Origin: CAVZYN01 sp963779515 | GTDB lineage: Bacteria > Pseudomonadota > Alphaproteobacteria > Rhizobiales > Hyphomicrobiaceae | Direction of reading: 5' to 3' | Assembly: GCA_963779515.1 (NCBI GenBank) | Contig: CAVZYN010000017.1 | Location: 186,001 to 250,000, forward strand | DNA length: 64,000 bases | In this document: positions 41,366-49,456 of the stretch, one piece after another | Layout of the letters: each line of letters begins with the position of its first letter | Position numbering within the stretch: the stretch's first letter is position 1 | Translations under genes and position numbers: made by a program | Notes under the pieces: generated by a model | What the model saw: the letters and a program-made list of their open reading frames with translations, nothing else | Told to the model about the DNA's origin: nothing | The model's database searches: none

Positions 41366-42243
41366 CGGCGCTGACCTGCTGGCTGCGCCTCGCCGGGCCA
41401 CGCGTATTTCTGTTGCGGCCATGACCATGCGGCAACTGATGGCGGTGGTGGTGCGAGCCGGATCGGCGCCGGCGGCGTCTCTTGCTGACGGGCCGGCGAG
41501 ACGACAACGCGCACCCTATCCGACGTTGCGATCGCAGGCTTTGGCTGCACGACGATGCGTTTGAAATTCGACGCCTTGCCCGACGTGGTGTCGGGCTCGG
41601 ACGTCTTCACATCGACCTCCGCCGTTTTTTGCTGCTCGGTCGTCTTCCGCGGTTCGGCCGCCGCGACGTCGGCATCTTCACCTGGTTTATCCTGTTTTGG
41701 GTTTTCGCCCTCGGCCTTCGCATAGGCGCGGTGGCGCGACATCTCGGCGTCGGACCAGGGCTCGGGGCGGCAGCGGCAGCCATCGACCAAGGCCTTGCGA
41801 TACTTGAATGCGATCGGCATGCGGCCATAAGGCCTGCCCGACAGATCGACCGCGCTGTCCATTTCGGTGCTGCCGACCGGCAACGTGAAGAGACGTCCGT
41901 CGGCGCCGCAGCTCGCTTTGCAGAGGCTTGCGTCCTTGTTGATGTGGGCGCGCGGGGATGAGGCGTTGACCGGGAAATAGTAGCCATCGCACATGCGGAC
42001 GCAGACGGTTTTTACCCTGCCGCCACCCGAGTTCGATTGCTCGGTGCCATTCGGCTGATACGGCGAAAACGTCGGGCGCGCGCCGCTTTGGGGGAAAGGC
42101 TGGCCGCCCGGTGTCAGCACCGTGGGCACCGACTGAGCGGGATTGCCGAGACTGGAGGCCGGGGCTTGTGGTGCGGGTTTGTTGCCCCAGCCGAACAGGC
42201 CTTCGAACAGCCCCTGCGCCTCGGCAGGCGCGGCGCCAGTCAC
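41359..42243 (-). CDS. DUF2865 protein (downstream copy), start unclear
   Basis: The DUF2865 core is complete: VKTVCVRMCDGYYFPVNASS, 'DASLCKASCGADGRLFTLP' and 'DLSGRPYGRMPIAFKYRKALVDGCRCRPEPWSDAEMSRHRAYA', with paired Cys that probably form disulfides. The rest is Pro/Lys-rich. The only start codon in this frame after the last stop is GTG 42243, which would leave just TGAAPAEAQG of a signal peptide; the in-frame codons before it read RHVCLAIGFIV, clearly signal-like, but lack a start and run into a TAA. An ATG in another frame lies near 42315, so a 1-base indel may have separated it. Function unknown. Confidence 0.75.
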   Translation of the reverse strand: MTGAAPAEAQGLFEGLFGWGNKPAPQAPASSLGNPAQSVPTVLTPGGQPFPQSGARPTFSPYQPNGTEQSNSGGGRVKTVCVRMCDGYYFPVNASSPRAHINKDASLCKASCGADGRLFTLPVGSTEMDSAVDLSGRPYGRMPIAFKYRKALVDGCRCRPEPWSDAEMSRHRAYAKAEGENPKQDKPGEDADVAAAEPRKTTEQQKTAEVDVKTSEPDTTSGKASNFKRIVVQPKPAIATSDRVRVVVSPARQQETPPAPIRLAPPPPSVAAWSWPQQKYAWPGEAQPAGQRRY

Positions 42244-42444
42244 GATGAAACCGATGGCGAGACAGACATGCCGCCAGCCGGCAGGCGGGAGCCGTTAACG
42301 CAATACAAACGCATGACGCACTCAACAGGACCGACGCAACAGCCGCACGCGCGCGAACGTCACGCACAGCAGCACCACCATGCGTTATGCGCCGAAGTTA
42401 CAAATTTTTGGTTGCCAAGCGGGCGATTTTGACGTGCGCAGACT

Positions 42445-43753
42445 CTAGCCGCTCGGCTGGAAAGCGGACTTGCGCCAATTTTCGCCGCTGATGGGAGGCG
42501 GACGGCGGTTGATGATCGGCGGGAACGTGATGACGGACTTCTGGCTGCGCGGCGGACTGGCAGCAGCGGCGCTTGCGCCGAGACGCAGGATCACCGCGCC
42601 CTTCAGGGCATCGCTCCGTGGCGCGCCACTGGTCGAGGCGGCCGCCACTTTCGCGACCGGCGCTGCGGCAAAGGTCGCGGGGGCCGGCGGCCCCATGAGA
42701 TCCGCCGCCTGCGCGCCGGCTCTGATCTTGCCCGTGCGGAAGGCGGGATCCAGCGGAGATGGAGCTTCGGGCGCTACGGCCGTGACCGCCGGCGTCTTTG
42801 CTGTTTCGGCGACAGGCTGCGATGATTTCTTCTTGGCGGTCGCGAGTTTGGCCAAGTGCGCTTGTGCCGCCAGCGACTCCTGCTGCTTGGTTGCTTCAAC
42901 CCGCGCAATTTTTTCCGCTTTTTCGAGTTTGTCTTTCAGCGCCTCGATGTCCTTGCTCGCGACTTTGTTGGTGCCTTTGAGCTTCGCGGCTTCGAGTGCG
43001 TAGAGCCGGTGGCGATCGCGCGAGGCTTCCTCCCACGGATGGGGCTGGCATTTGCATTGCGCGTCGTACTTGGTCCGGAACAGATAGGCCGTGCTCAATT
43101 TCTTGTAGGGCAACGCCCTTCAAGTCTTCCATGTCGTCGAGTTCGCTACCGGGATTCTTGTAGACGAAGAGACGCGCCTGGCCGCTACAGCTATTCTCGC
43201 ACGTCTTCTGGTCGCGCTCGAAGTAGTCGCTGGTCGTCGAGAAGCTGATGGGCCAGAAAAAGCCGTCGCAGGTGCGCACGCAAACCGTGCGGTAATTTTC
43301 GCCGACATTTTCGGCCGCCTCTTCACTGCCAGCGGGCGAAAACCAGCGGCGTGGGTCTTGACGCGTCGCGCCGTTACGCGGCCCCCAATCGCGCGGCCAA
43401 CTGACGACGACATTGGCGGGTTTCGAGGATCCGCCTATGCGGCGCTTTGCCCAGAATTCCGGTTTCCGGAGTTGCTCGGCCCAGTCGTCGTTGGTCTGGG
43501 ACATGCGGACCGAGCGCACGATCTCTGGCGATGATGTCGTTGCCGGCGCCACGGCGGGTCCAAACGACATCACACCGGCATGCTTGATGATTGATTGGCT
43601 CGAGCCACCGTTTTGCAGCGTGACATAGCCGAGGCGCACGATCGCATTGGCGGCGACGGCCAGCCCCAATGCAGCGGCGCAACCCCACAGCACGGCGCGG
43701 CCTATGCCGGACCTATGAACGCTGGCAGGGGAAACATGCGAACGAAGGGACAC
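42445..43753 (-). pseudogene. DUF2865 protein (upstream copy) with a frameshift
   Basis: Two overlapping frames make one DUF2865 protein. The first (from GTG 43753 or further upstream to 43882) has a membrane anchor AVLWGCAAALGLAVAANAIV, then 'TVCVRTCDGFFWPISFSTTSDYFERDQKTCENSCSGQARLFVYKNPG' and DDMEDLKG. The second continues as LPYKKLSTAYLFRTKYDAQCKC and 'PHPWEEASRDRHRLYALE', as in the sister gene. One extra base in GGGCAACGCCC (43108-43118) separates them. Either the gene is broken, or the base is a sequence error. The C-terminal part is Ala/Lys-rich with a final PPIINRRPPPISGENWRKS. Confidence 0.75.
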
Positions 43754-43770
43754 GATGATACTCAGGCGCA

Positions 43771-43801
43771 ATCGGGGGGCAATCGGGGGCCAATCGGGGC
43801 C
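43771..43801. repeat. Short G-rich tandem repeat, three units
   Basis: The unit CAATCGGGGG, with 0-2 extra bases, occurs three times in a row. It lies upstream of GTG 43753 of the frameshifted DUF2865 gene. G-runs of 4-6 bases spaced by 6-7 bases could in principle form a G-quadruplex on the plus strand. Confidence 0.6.
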
Positions 43802-43884
43802 AAGGCTACTGCTGGCACCATAGAAGCTTGCCAAGCCGATGCAACGCGGCTTCGCCGATTTGGTTGAGGCGCCGACCGGCAAGG

Positions 43885-44670
43885 TCAGCGCGGGGCCAGC
43901 CGGATCGACCCGTCGAGGCGGATCGCGGTGCCGTTCAGCATGGCGTTTTCGCAGATGTGGCAGGCGAGTGCTGCGTATTCCTCGGGCTTGCCGAGCCGCG
44001 ATGGGAAGGGCACCGACGCCGCCAAGGCATCCCGCGCCTCGGGCGGCAACCCGTCAAACAACGGGGTATGAAAGAGGCCCGGCATGATGGTCATGACGCG
44101 GATGCCGGACTGGGCCAGATCGCGGGCGACAGGCAGGGTCATGCCGAGGATTCCGCCCTTCGACGCGGCATAGGCGACCTGGCCGATCTGGCCATCTTCA
44201 GCTGCGACCGATGCGGTGCTGATCATCACGCCGCGCTCACCGTCCGCGGTCAGCGGCGCAAGCGTCTGCATGCTGGCGGCGCATTTCGCCATCATCAGGA
44301 ACGTGCCGATCAAGTTGATCTGGATGACCTTGGCAAAGCTCGCGAGATCGTGCGGCTCGATAGCGCCGGTCTCCTTGTTCTTGCGGGTGATGCGCTTGGC
44401 GATGGCAATGCCGGCGCAATTGACCAGCACCCGCTCAGGGCCGAGGGCTGCGCGTGATGCGGCCAGGGCGGCGCTGACGCTCGCTTCGTCGGTCACGTCG
44501 CATTTGAAGAACTGGCCACCGATGGCGGCCGCGTGTCGTGCGCCGAGTTCGGCGTTGAGGTCAAAGATCGCGACTTTGGCGCCCTTATTGGCAAGGGCCG
44601 CAGCCGTGGCGCCGCCCAAACCGGAGGCGCCGCCCGTGACAATCGCCGCAACCTTCGAGTCGATGTTCAT
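43885..44670 (-). CDS. Short-chain dehydrogenase/reductase, 3-hydroxyacyl-CoA dehydrogenase type
   Basis: A 261-residue classical SDR. The cofactor loop is VTGGASGLGGATA, the acidic residue in VAIFDLN indicates NAD, NCAGIA is the structural motif, and the catalytic Ser and Y-x-x-x-K are in MISTASVAAEDGQIGQVAYAASKGG. The order 'IAIAKRI..KNKETGA..' and 'VMTIMPGLFHTPLF..LP' fits the type II 3-hydroxyacyl-CoA dehydrogenase (HSD10) group acting in beta-oxidation. Its substrate is not certain. It is monocistronic or leads into the DUF2865 genes 130 bp downstream. Confidence 0.9.
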   Translation of the reverse strand: MNIDSKVAAIVTGGASGLGGATAAALANKGAKVAIFDLNAELGARHAAAIGGQFFKCDVTDEASVSAALAASRAALGPERVLVNCAGIAIAKRITRKNKETGAIEPHDLASFAKVIQINLIGTFLMMAKCAASMQTLAPLTADGERGVMISTASVAAEDGQIGQVAYAASKGGILGMTLPVARDLAQSGIRVMTIMPGLFHTPLFDGLPPEARDALAASVPFPSRLGKPEEYAALACHICENAMLNGTAIRLDGSIRLAPR

Positions 44671-44702
44671 CTGATGGTCTCCCGTGCAGGGCGCGAGACT
44701 AC

Positions 44703-44738
44703 AATAAAAAAAGCGCGGCTACAGCCGCGCGTTTTATT
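44703..44738 (-). terminator. Intrinsic terminator of the 176-aa membrane protein gene
   Basis: GCGCGGC pairs with GCCGCGC around TACA/TGTA, extended by AAAA/TTTT. On the minus strand TTTTTTATT follows. It begins 17 bp after the stop of the minus-strand gene at 44756. Confidence 0.82.
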
Positions 44739-44755
44739 CTCGAGGTGCAGGCGGA

Positions 44756-45286
44756 TCAGGCGCGCAGCGGCTTCGAATTGGTTGGCCCGTCGTTGCCGTT
44801 GCGAACGTGCAAAGTGCCCTGACCTTGTCCGGGGCTGTGGCCCGCGCCGAACCGGTGCAACGGCGCTCCGGCCGAGCGTCCCGAAAACAGCCAGTAGGCC
44901 AGCCCGCCGAAGAACCCGGTCGCGAGGAAGGCGGTCAACGCGTAGTTGTTGAGGATCGACGGTTGGTTGCCGACTTCACTGGTGTATTGCGCCATCAGGC
45001 CGACGCCCGCGATCGCGAGCCCTGCAAGCACATAGTATGTGATGTCGCGAATGCGCCGCCATTCGCCGATCGCTGCCGCAACGAGCGCGAACGGCGCCGA
45101 GAATACCGCGGTGTGCGTGGCGAGCCCAAGTGCCTTGTCCCAAACCTGCGCCATGCGATCGGATGCTTGGTCGGCCGGCAGCGCCGAGATCTCGGCCGGG
45201 GTAAACGCAAACAGCACCTTGGTGAGGCCGGCCGCCAGACACGCCATCACGAAACCAATCAGCACGCGAAAAATTCGTGCAAGCAT
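44756..45286 (-). CDS. Hypothetical membrane protein, 176 aa
   Basis: No named family is recognised. Four hydrophobic segments are at about residues 5-27, 54-74, 82-100 and 115-137, with a polar tail SGRSAGAPLHRFGAGHSPGQG. The part 'AIGEWRRIRDITYYVLAGLAIAGVGL...ATGFFGGLAYWLFSGR' parallels the neighbouring 140-residue protein ('VGEVARIRSAMYYVLGGGAALAAVPL...TAGFTAGFIYWLVAGR'), so the two are diverged paralogues. The gene ends in its own terminator. The 271-bp region upstream contains two large hairpins. Confidence 0.72.
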   Translation of the reverse strand: MLARIFRVLIGFVMACLAAGLTKVLFAFTPAEISALPADQASDRMAQVWDKALGLATHTAVFSAPFALVAAAIGEWRRIRDITYYVLAGLAIAGVGLMAQYTSEVGNQPSILNNYALTAFLATGFFGGLAYWLFSGRSAGAPLHRFGAGHSPGQGQGTLHVRNGNDGPTNSKPLRA

Positions 45287-45393
45287 ACGAGCGCTCCCAA
45301 AGTTCTTGTTTCCAGGCCGTAGTAAAGCCTCTTCAAGGGCTGATTACAACGCTGAATCAAGGCGCTATTAACCACCCCTCACCGAATCCTAGT

Positions 45394-45460
45394 GTGATGA
45401 TCGAGACGTCCGTTTCATACTATCCGCACGTGTTTCGGCGGACGTCTCGATCTGAATCAC
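45394..45460. repeat. Large inverted repeat IR1
   Basis: GATCGAGACGTCCG (45399-45412) and its exact reverse complement (45439-45452) enclose a 26-base loop. Outer arms GTGAT (45394-45398) and ATCAC (45456-45460) extend it with a 3-base bulge. The arm is close to that of IR2 (two differences in 14). It lies between the genes at 44756 and 45558, both on the minus strand. No T-run follows, so it does not look like a terminator. Confidence 0.8.
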
Positions 45461-45480
45461 GCTAGAAAGTTCAATTCTCT

Positions 45481-45551
45481 GGTGTCCTTATCGATCGCGA
45501 CGTTCGACTTGAGATCGCCGGGAATGCAACGAACGTCGCGATCGGGACACC
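45481..45551. repeat. Large inverted repeat IR2
   Basis: CGATCGCGACGTTCG (45492-45506) and its exact reverse complement (45530-45544) enclose a 23-base loop. Outer arms GGTGTCC (45481-45487) and GGACACC (45545-45551) extend it to 22 paired bases with a TTAT bulge. It starts 6 bp after the stop codon of the 140-aa gene. Its core is shared with IR1, so both come from one ancestral element or bind the same protein. Confidence 0.82.
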
Positions 45552-45557
45552 AGGGCT

Positions 45558-45980
45558 TCAGGCGTTACGGCCGGCCACCAGCCAGTAGATGAACCCGGCC
45601 GTGAAGCCTGCGGTCGCAAAGACCTGCCAAACGACCGGCGAGGTTTCGAGAATGCCGCCCTGACTGGCGCGCGCCAGCAGCGGCACGGCGGCCAGAGCCG
45701 CGCCACCGCCGAGCACATAGTACATGGCGCTACGGATGCGCGCGACCTCGCCAACGATGATGAGCAGCAGTCCTGGCAGGATGGTCTGCAGCGAAAACAA
45801 GCCGCGGACCAGTTTCAAGAGATCGAAGGCATCGCCAAGGCCGATGTCACTCGGGCGACGGCCGCTCAATCCGGTGACGACGCGTTCCTGGCCAACCGAC
45901 ACGAGCACGAACAGCGCGGCGGCAATGGCAAGGACCACCGCGAGCGGCACAACCAGGATACGGCCCACCGCGCGCAGCAT
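45558..45980 (-). CDS. Hypothetical membrane protein, 140 aa
   Basis: A small membrane protein with helices at about residues 8-28, 62-80, 86-104 and 114-135, ending YWLVAGRNA. It is a paralogue of the 176-residue protein downstream on the same strand. The start ATG (45980) overlaps the stop region of rlmN by one base (TAATG-like junction), so it is in the rlmN transcript. Function unknown. Confidence 0.75.
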   Translation of the reverse strand: MLRAVGRILVVPLAVVLAIAAALFVLVSVGQERVVTGLSGRRPSDIGLGDAFDLLKLVRGLFSLQTILPGLLLIIVGEVARIRSAMYYVLGGGAALAAVPLLARASQGGILETSPVVWQVFATAGFTAGFIYWLVAGRNA

Positions 45981-47194
45981 TACGATGCCGGCTCCGGCGC
46001 GGTCGCAGTCGCGCTACGTTCGCTGGCGCGCAACTTCACGCTTTCGGATCGCAATTGGCCGCAGGCCGCGAGAATGTCGCGACCGCGCGGCGTGCGCACG
46101 GGGCTCGCATAGCCGGCGCGATTGACCAAATCCGCAAAGCGCTCGATCTGCGACCAATCGGAGCATTCATACCGCGTATTCGGCCACGGGTTGAAGGGGA
46201 TCAGATTGATCTTGGCTGGAATGCCCTTGAGGAGGCGCACGAGTTCCTTCGCGTCGGTCATGCTGTCGTTGACGCCCTTCAACATCACATACTCGAAGGT
46301 GATGCGGCGCGCGTTGGATAGGCCCGGGTAGTCGCGGCAGGCCTGCAACAATTCGGCGATGGGATACTTCTTATTGATCGGCACGAGCTCGTCGCGCAGT
46401 TCGTCGCGCACCGCATGCAGCGATATCGCCAGCATGGTGTTGGTCGCGGCACCCCAGCGCGGAATCTCCGGCACGATGCCCGACGTCGAGAGGGTGATGC
46501 GGCGCTTCGACAGCGCCAAGCCATCGCCGTCCGAGGCGACCCCGATGGCGCGCCGGACGTTGTCGAAATTGTAGAGTGGCTCGCCCATGCCCATCAGCAC
46601 GACGTTGGTGATCTTGCGTTCGCTGTCGGGCAGCAAGCGGCCGTCGCCGGGCGGGGTCGCGCCGGGCCAGTCACCGATGCGGTCGCGGGCCAGCAGGATT
46701 TGGCCGACGATCTCCTCGGTCTCGAGGTTGCGGACAAGTTTCTGCGTGCCGGTATGGCAGAACGAACACGTGAGCGTGCAGCCGACCTGGCTCGAAATGC
46801 AGAGCGTGCCACGGTCGCTTTCCGGGATGTAGACGGTCTCGACCTCGGGCGCGCGCGCTTCGTGACCGCGCTTGGGCAAGCGCATCAGCCATTTGCGCGT
46901 GCCATCGACGGAAATCTGTTCCGAGACGATCTCGGGCCGCTCAAGCGTGTAGGCCGCGGCCAATCTGGCGCGCACATCCTTGGAGACGTCCGACATCTGA
47001 TCGAAGGCGGTGATCCCACGCACATAGAGCCAGCCCCAGAGCTGGTTCACGCGCATGCGCTGCTGCTTGTCCGGGATGCCGATGTGGGCAAGGGCTTGCG
47101 TCAAGCCTTCGCGGTCAAGGCCTGCGATCGAGGGCAGCTGTGGCGTGACAGCGCCGGGCGCCGATGTCGATGCCGTGTCGAGAACGAGAACCAT
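45980..47194 (-). CDS. rlmN: 23S rRNA/tRNA adenine-C2 methyltransferase RlmN
   Basis: RlmN methylates C2 of A2503 in 23S rRNA and A37 in some tRNAs. The 404-residue radical-SAM enzyme has the cluster motif GCTLTCSFCHTG (C-x3-C-x2-C), NVVLMGMGEPLYNFDNV, 'KRRITLSTSGIVPEI', and the late ACGQL with the methyl-carrying Cys. The N-terminal domain has NQLWGWLYVRGITAFDQM. Length is slightly above average, with an N-terminal extension. Coupled to the membrane protein gene downstream. Confidence 0.96.
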   Translation of the reverse strand: MVLVLDTASTSAPGAVTPQLPSIAGLDREGLTQALAHIGIPDKQQRMRVNQLWGWLYVRGITAFDQMSDVSKDVRARLAAAYTLERPEIVSEQISVDGTRKWLMRLPKRGHEARAPEVETVYIPESDRGTLCISSQVGCTLTCSFCHTGTQKLVRNLETEEIVGQILLARDRIGDWPGATPPGDGRLLPDSERKITNVVLMGMGEPLYNFDNVRRAIGVASDGDGLALSKRRITLSTSGIVPEIPRWGAATNTMLAISLHAVRDELRDELVPINKKYPIAELLQACRDYPGLSNARRITFEYVMLKGVNDSMTDAKELVRLLKGIPAKINLIPFNPWPNTRYECSDWSQIERFADLVNRAGYASPVRTPRGRDILAACGQLRSESVKLRASERSATATAPEPAS

Positions 47195-47261
47195 TTGTAT
47201 GCCCGGATTAGAAAGACGTGCGTCTATGTAATGCCGATCGGGCTCGGCGCAAAGATCTGAG

Positions 47262-47831
47262 TTACTTGGGCTTTCGTTCGTTCCAAATGGCGCCGTCGTT
47301 CAGGGCATCCAGCATCTGGCGCCGTGGCATTGCCAACAGGCGGGCCTTGAACTCCTGGAACTGTGGCCAGGCGCGCGGGGGCTTTTTCAGCGAGACGAGC
47401 CGCTCGCGCCAGTAGAGCAGGCGCTTCCAGGCGCGAGCATCGTTGCCGTCGTCGGGTAGGGCGGCGCCCTCGCGGACGATCTGACGGGTCATGGCTTGGG
47501 CAGCTTTTTCCGGTGTGTGGCCCTGTTCAATCAGAACATCCAAGCATGCCGAAACGCGCGCCATCATCGCGTCGGAGGGGCCCGTGCCCCCACTTTTGCG
47601 CCGCTCCTCGAAACGCGCGGAGCCCTTGGGATCGACCACGTAAGGGATGATGTCGAGAAGGGGGGCGATGACATCCTCGGAGCCATGGGTCTCAACCAGC
47701 AGATCGGCGACCTCGAACAGATACTCGACCGCCAATTCGCGCCGCTGACTCAGAGTTGCCGTCCCATAGGACGCCGAGAGCTTTTGAAGCGCGGCGATGC
47801 GTGCTTTCGCAGAAGGTGTGCGTTCCGCCAT
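47262..47831 (-). CDS. Hypothetical protein, 189 aa
   Basis: A soluble, mostly helical protein without signal peptide; no family is recognised. Parts include YLFEVADLLVETHG, 'DIIPYVVDPKGSARFEERRKSGG', EQGHTPEKAAQAMTRQIVREG and a C-terminal 'WKRLLYWRERLVSLKKPPRAWPQFQEFKARLLAMPRR'. Codon use is like its neighbours. It is 67 bp upstream of rlmN on the same strand and divergent from the transglycosylase gene. Confidence 0.68.
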   Translation of the reverse strand: MAERTPSAKARIAALQKLSASYGTATLSQRRELAVEYLFEVADLLVETHGSEDVIAPLLDIIPYVVDPKGSARFEERRKSGGTGPSDAMMARVSACLDVLIEQGHTPEKAAQAMTRQIVREGAALPDDGNDARAWKRLLYWRERLVSLKKPPRAWPQFQEFKARLLAMPRRQMLDALNDGAIWNERKPK

Positions 47832-48051
47832 GATATGCCGTTACCTGAGCGATTTCTTAGATCTTACGTAATCGTTAACACAGACCTAAATCGGTGATTC
47901 TTCGGTAAAAACCCAATCAAATCTGGCCAAAATAGTCCTTCTTTTTTGCAAGAAACCGCGTTTGGGTCGATGCCCGTTGCCTTGGTGTCGTCCTCATCGC
48001 TGGCCAAGCTGGTTCGAGGCGCGTAAGACGCAGCTGGATCCGCCGGCCAAC

Positions 48052-49338
48052 ATGAGACATGCACTGACGATGATGTTCGATGGCACGCGACGAACACTTG
48101 CCCGCCGTGCATTGGGGTGGATTGGGGCGGTCGCAACATGGCTGATGTTGAGCAGCCCGACACCAGCGGCCGAACCGCAAAAGGAGTTCAAGTCCAACAA
48201 CGGGTGCCGGAACACTGGGCCCGGGTTCGAGACGTGGCTTGCTTCGTTCAAGAAGGACGCTGCCGCCAAGGGCGTGTCGGCGCGCTCGATCGCGGCGGCG
48301 CTCGACGGCATGACGCTCGAGCAGAGCATCATCAACACCGACCGTGGCCAGGCGTTCTTTTCACAACCGTTCGTGACGTTTTACGACAAGCTTGCCTCGC
48401 GCGGGCGGGTTGAAAGCTCGCAACGCCAGATCCAGAAGCATCGGGCGACGTTCGATCGCGCCGAGCAGCAGTACGGAATTCCGCCGGCGGTGATTACGTC
48501 CTTCTGGGCGCTCGAGAGTGATTTCGGCAGCGGGATGGGCCAGAAGCCGGTGCTGCGGTCACTGGCGGCGTTGGCCTGGGACTGCCGCCGCGGAGAGATG
48601 TTCCGAGAAGAGTTGCTGGCGGCCCTGAAGATCATCGACCGTGGCGACCTGCAACCGGAGGATATGCTCGGATCCTGGGCAGGTGAGCTTGGTCAAACGC
48701 AGTTCCTGCCGACGCACTACTTCAATCATGCGGTCGACTACGACAGCGACGGCCGCCGTGATTTGATGCGCTCCCCAGCCGACATCATCGGCTCGTCCGC
48801 CAATTTCCTCAAGATACTCGGGTGGGACCCTGGGAAGCCGTGGCTGGAAGAGGTGCGCGTTCCCCCCGTGATGGCATGGGAACAAGCGGACCTCATGATC
48901 AAGCACCCCGTCTCCTATTGGGCCGCGGCCGGCGTGACCAAAGCCAATGGTCAACCGCTTGCCGCCGACTCGACGCCATCGACCTTGCTATTGCTGCAAG
49001 GCCGGTCGGGCCCAGCCTTCCTCGCCTATCCGAACTTCGATATCTTCATGAAGTGGAACCAGTCGCTCAACTATTCGGTGACGGCCGCGCATCTGGCCAA
49101 TCGCATCAACGGTGCCGGCGTGTTCGCACGCGGCCAGCCAACGCTGCTGCTCGAACCCGCCCAGCTCAAGGAGCTGCAAGTGCTGCTGGTGCGGGCCGGC
49201 CTCTACACCGCGGAACCGGACGGACGCTTGGGGACTGCGACACGGCAAGCCGTCAAAGCCGCGCAGCTCAAGTTCGGCATGCCCGCCGACGGCTACCCCG
49301 CCTTGGATATTCTGGAGCGGCTGCGCGGCCGGCGCTGA
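48052..49338 (+). CDS. Lytic murein transglycosylase (MltB family)
   Basis: A 428-residue exported enzyme that cleaves peptidoglycan strands to 1,6-anhydro ends. Signal peptide to about residue 40 (LSSPTPAAE). The SLT_2 domain spans about 55-350: 'PFVTFYDKLASRGRVESSQRQIQKHRATFDRAEQQYGIPPAVITSFWALESDFGSGMG' with the catalytic Glu in WALES, then GELGQTQFLPTHY. A peptidoglycan-binding domain occupies about 365-425 ('LKELQVLLVRAGLYTAEPDGRLGTATRQAV'). ATG 48052 is chosen because it opens the signal peptide. Confidence 0.93.
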   Translation: MRHALTMMFDGTRRTLARRALGWIGAVATWLMLSSPTPAAEPQKEFKSNNGCRNTGPGFETWLASFKKDAAAKGVSARSIAAALDGMTLEQSIINTDRGQAFFSQPFVTFYDKLASRGRVESSQRQIQKHRATFDRAEQQYGIPPAVITSFWALESDFGSGMGQKPVLRSLAALAWDCRRGEMFREELLAALKIIDRGDLQPEDMLGSWAGELGQTQFLPTHYFNHAVDYDSDGRRDLMRSPADIIGSSANFLKILGWDPGKPWLEEVRVPPVMAWEQADLMIKHPVSYWAAAGVTKANGQPLAADSTPSTLLLLQGRSGPAFLAYPNFDIFMKWNQSLNYSVTAAHLANRINGAGVFARGQPTLLLEPAQLKELQVLLVRAGLYTAEPDGRLGTATRQAVKAAQLKFGMPADGYPALDILERLRGRR

Positions 49339-49456
49339 ATGGCGAACCGCTGCGAACCGGTCTGTCAGCCATGCGCGCCGGAGGTCGGTTTTCGCTTGAT
49401 CGGCGGCGCCCGGAGCGCCAGCTTTACGCCGCTGTTCGGGGTTCCGGGGGATCATC

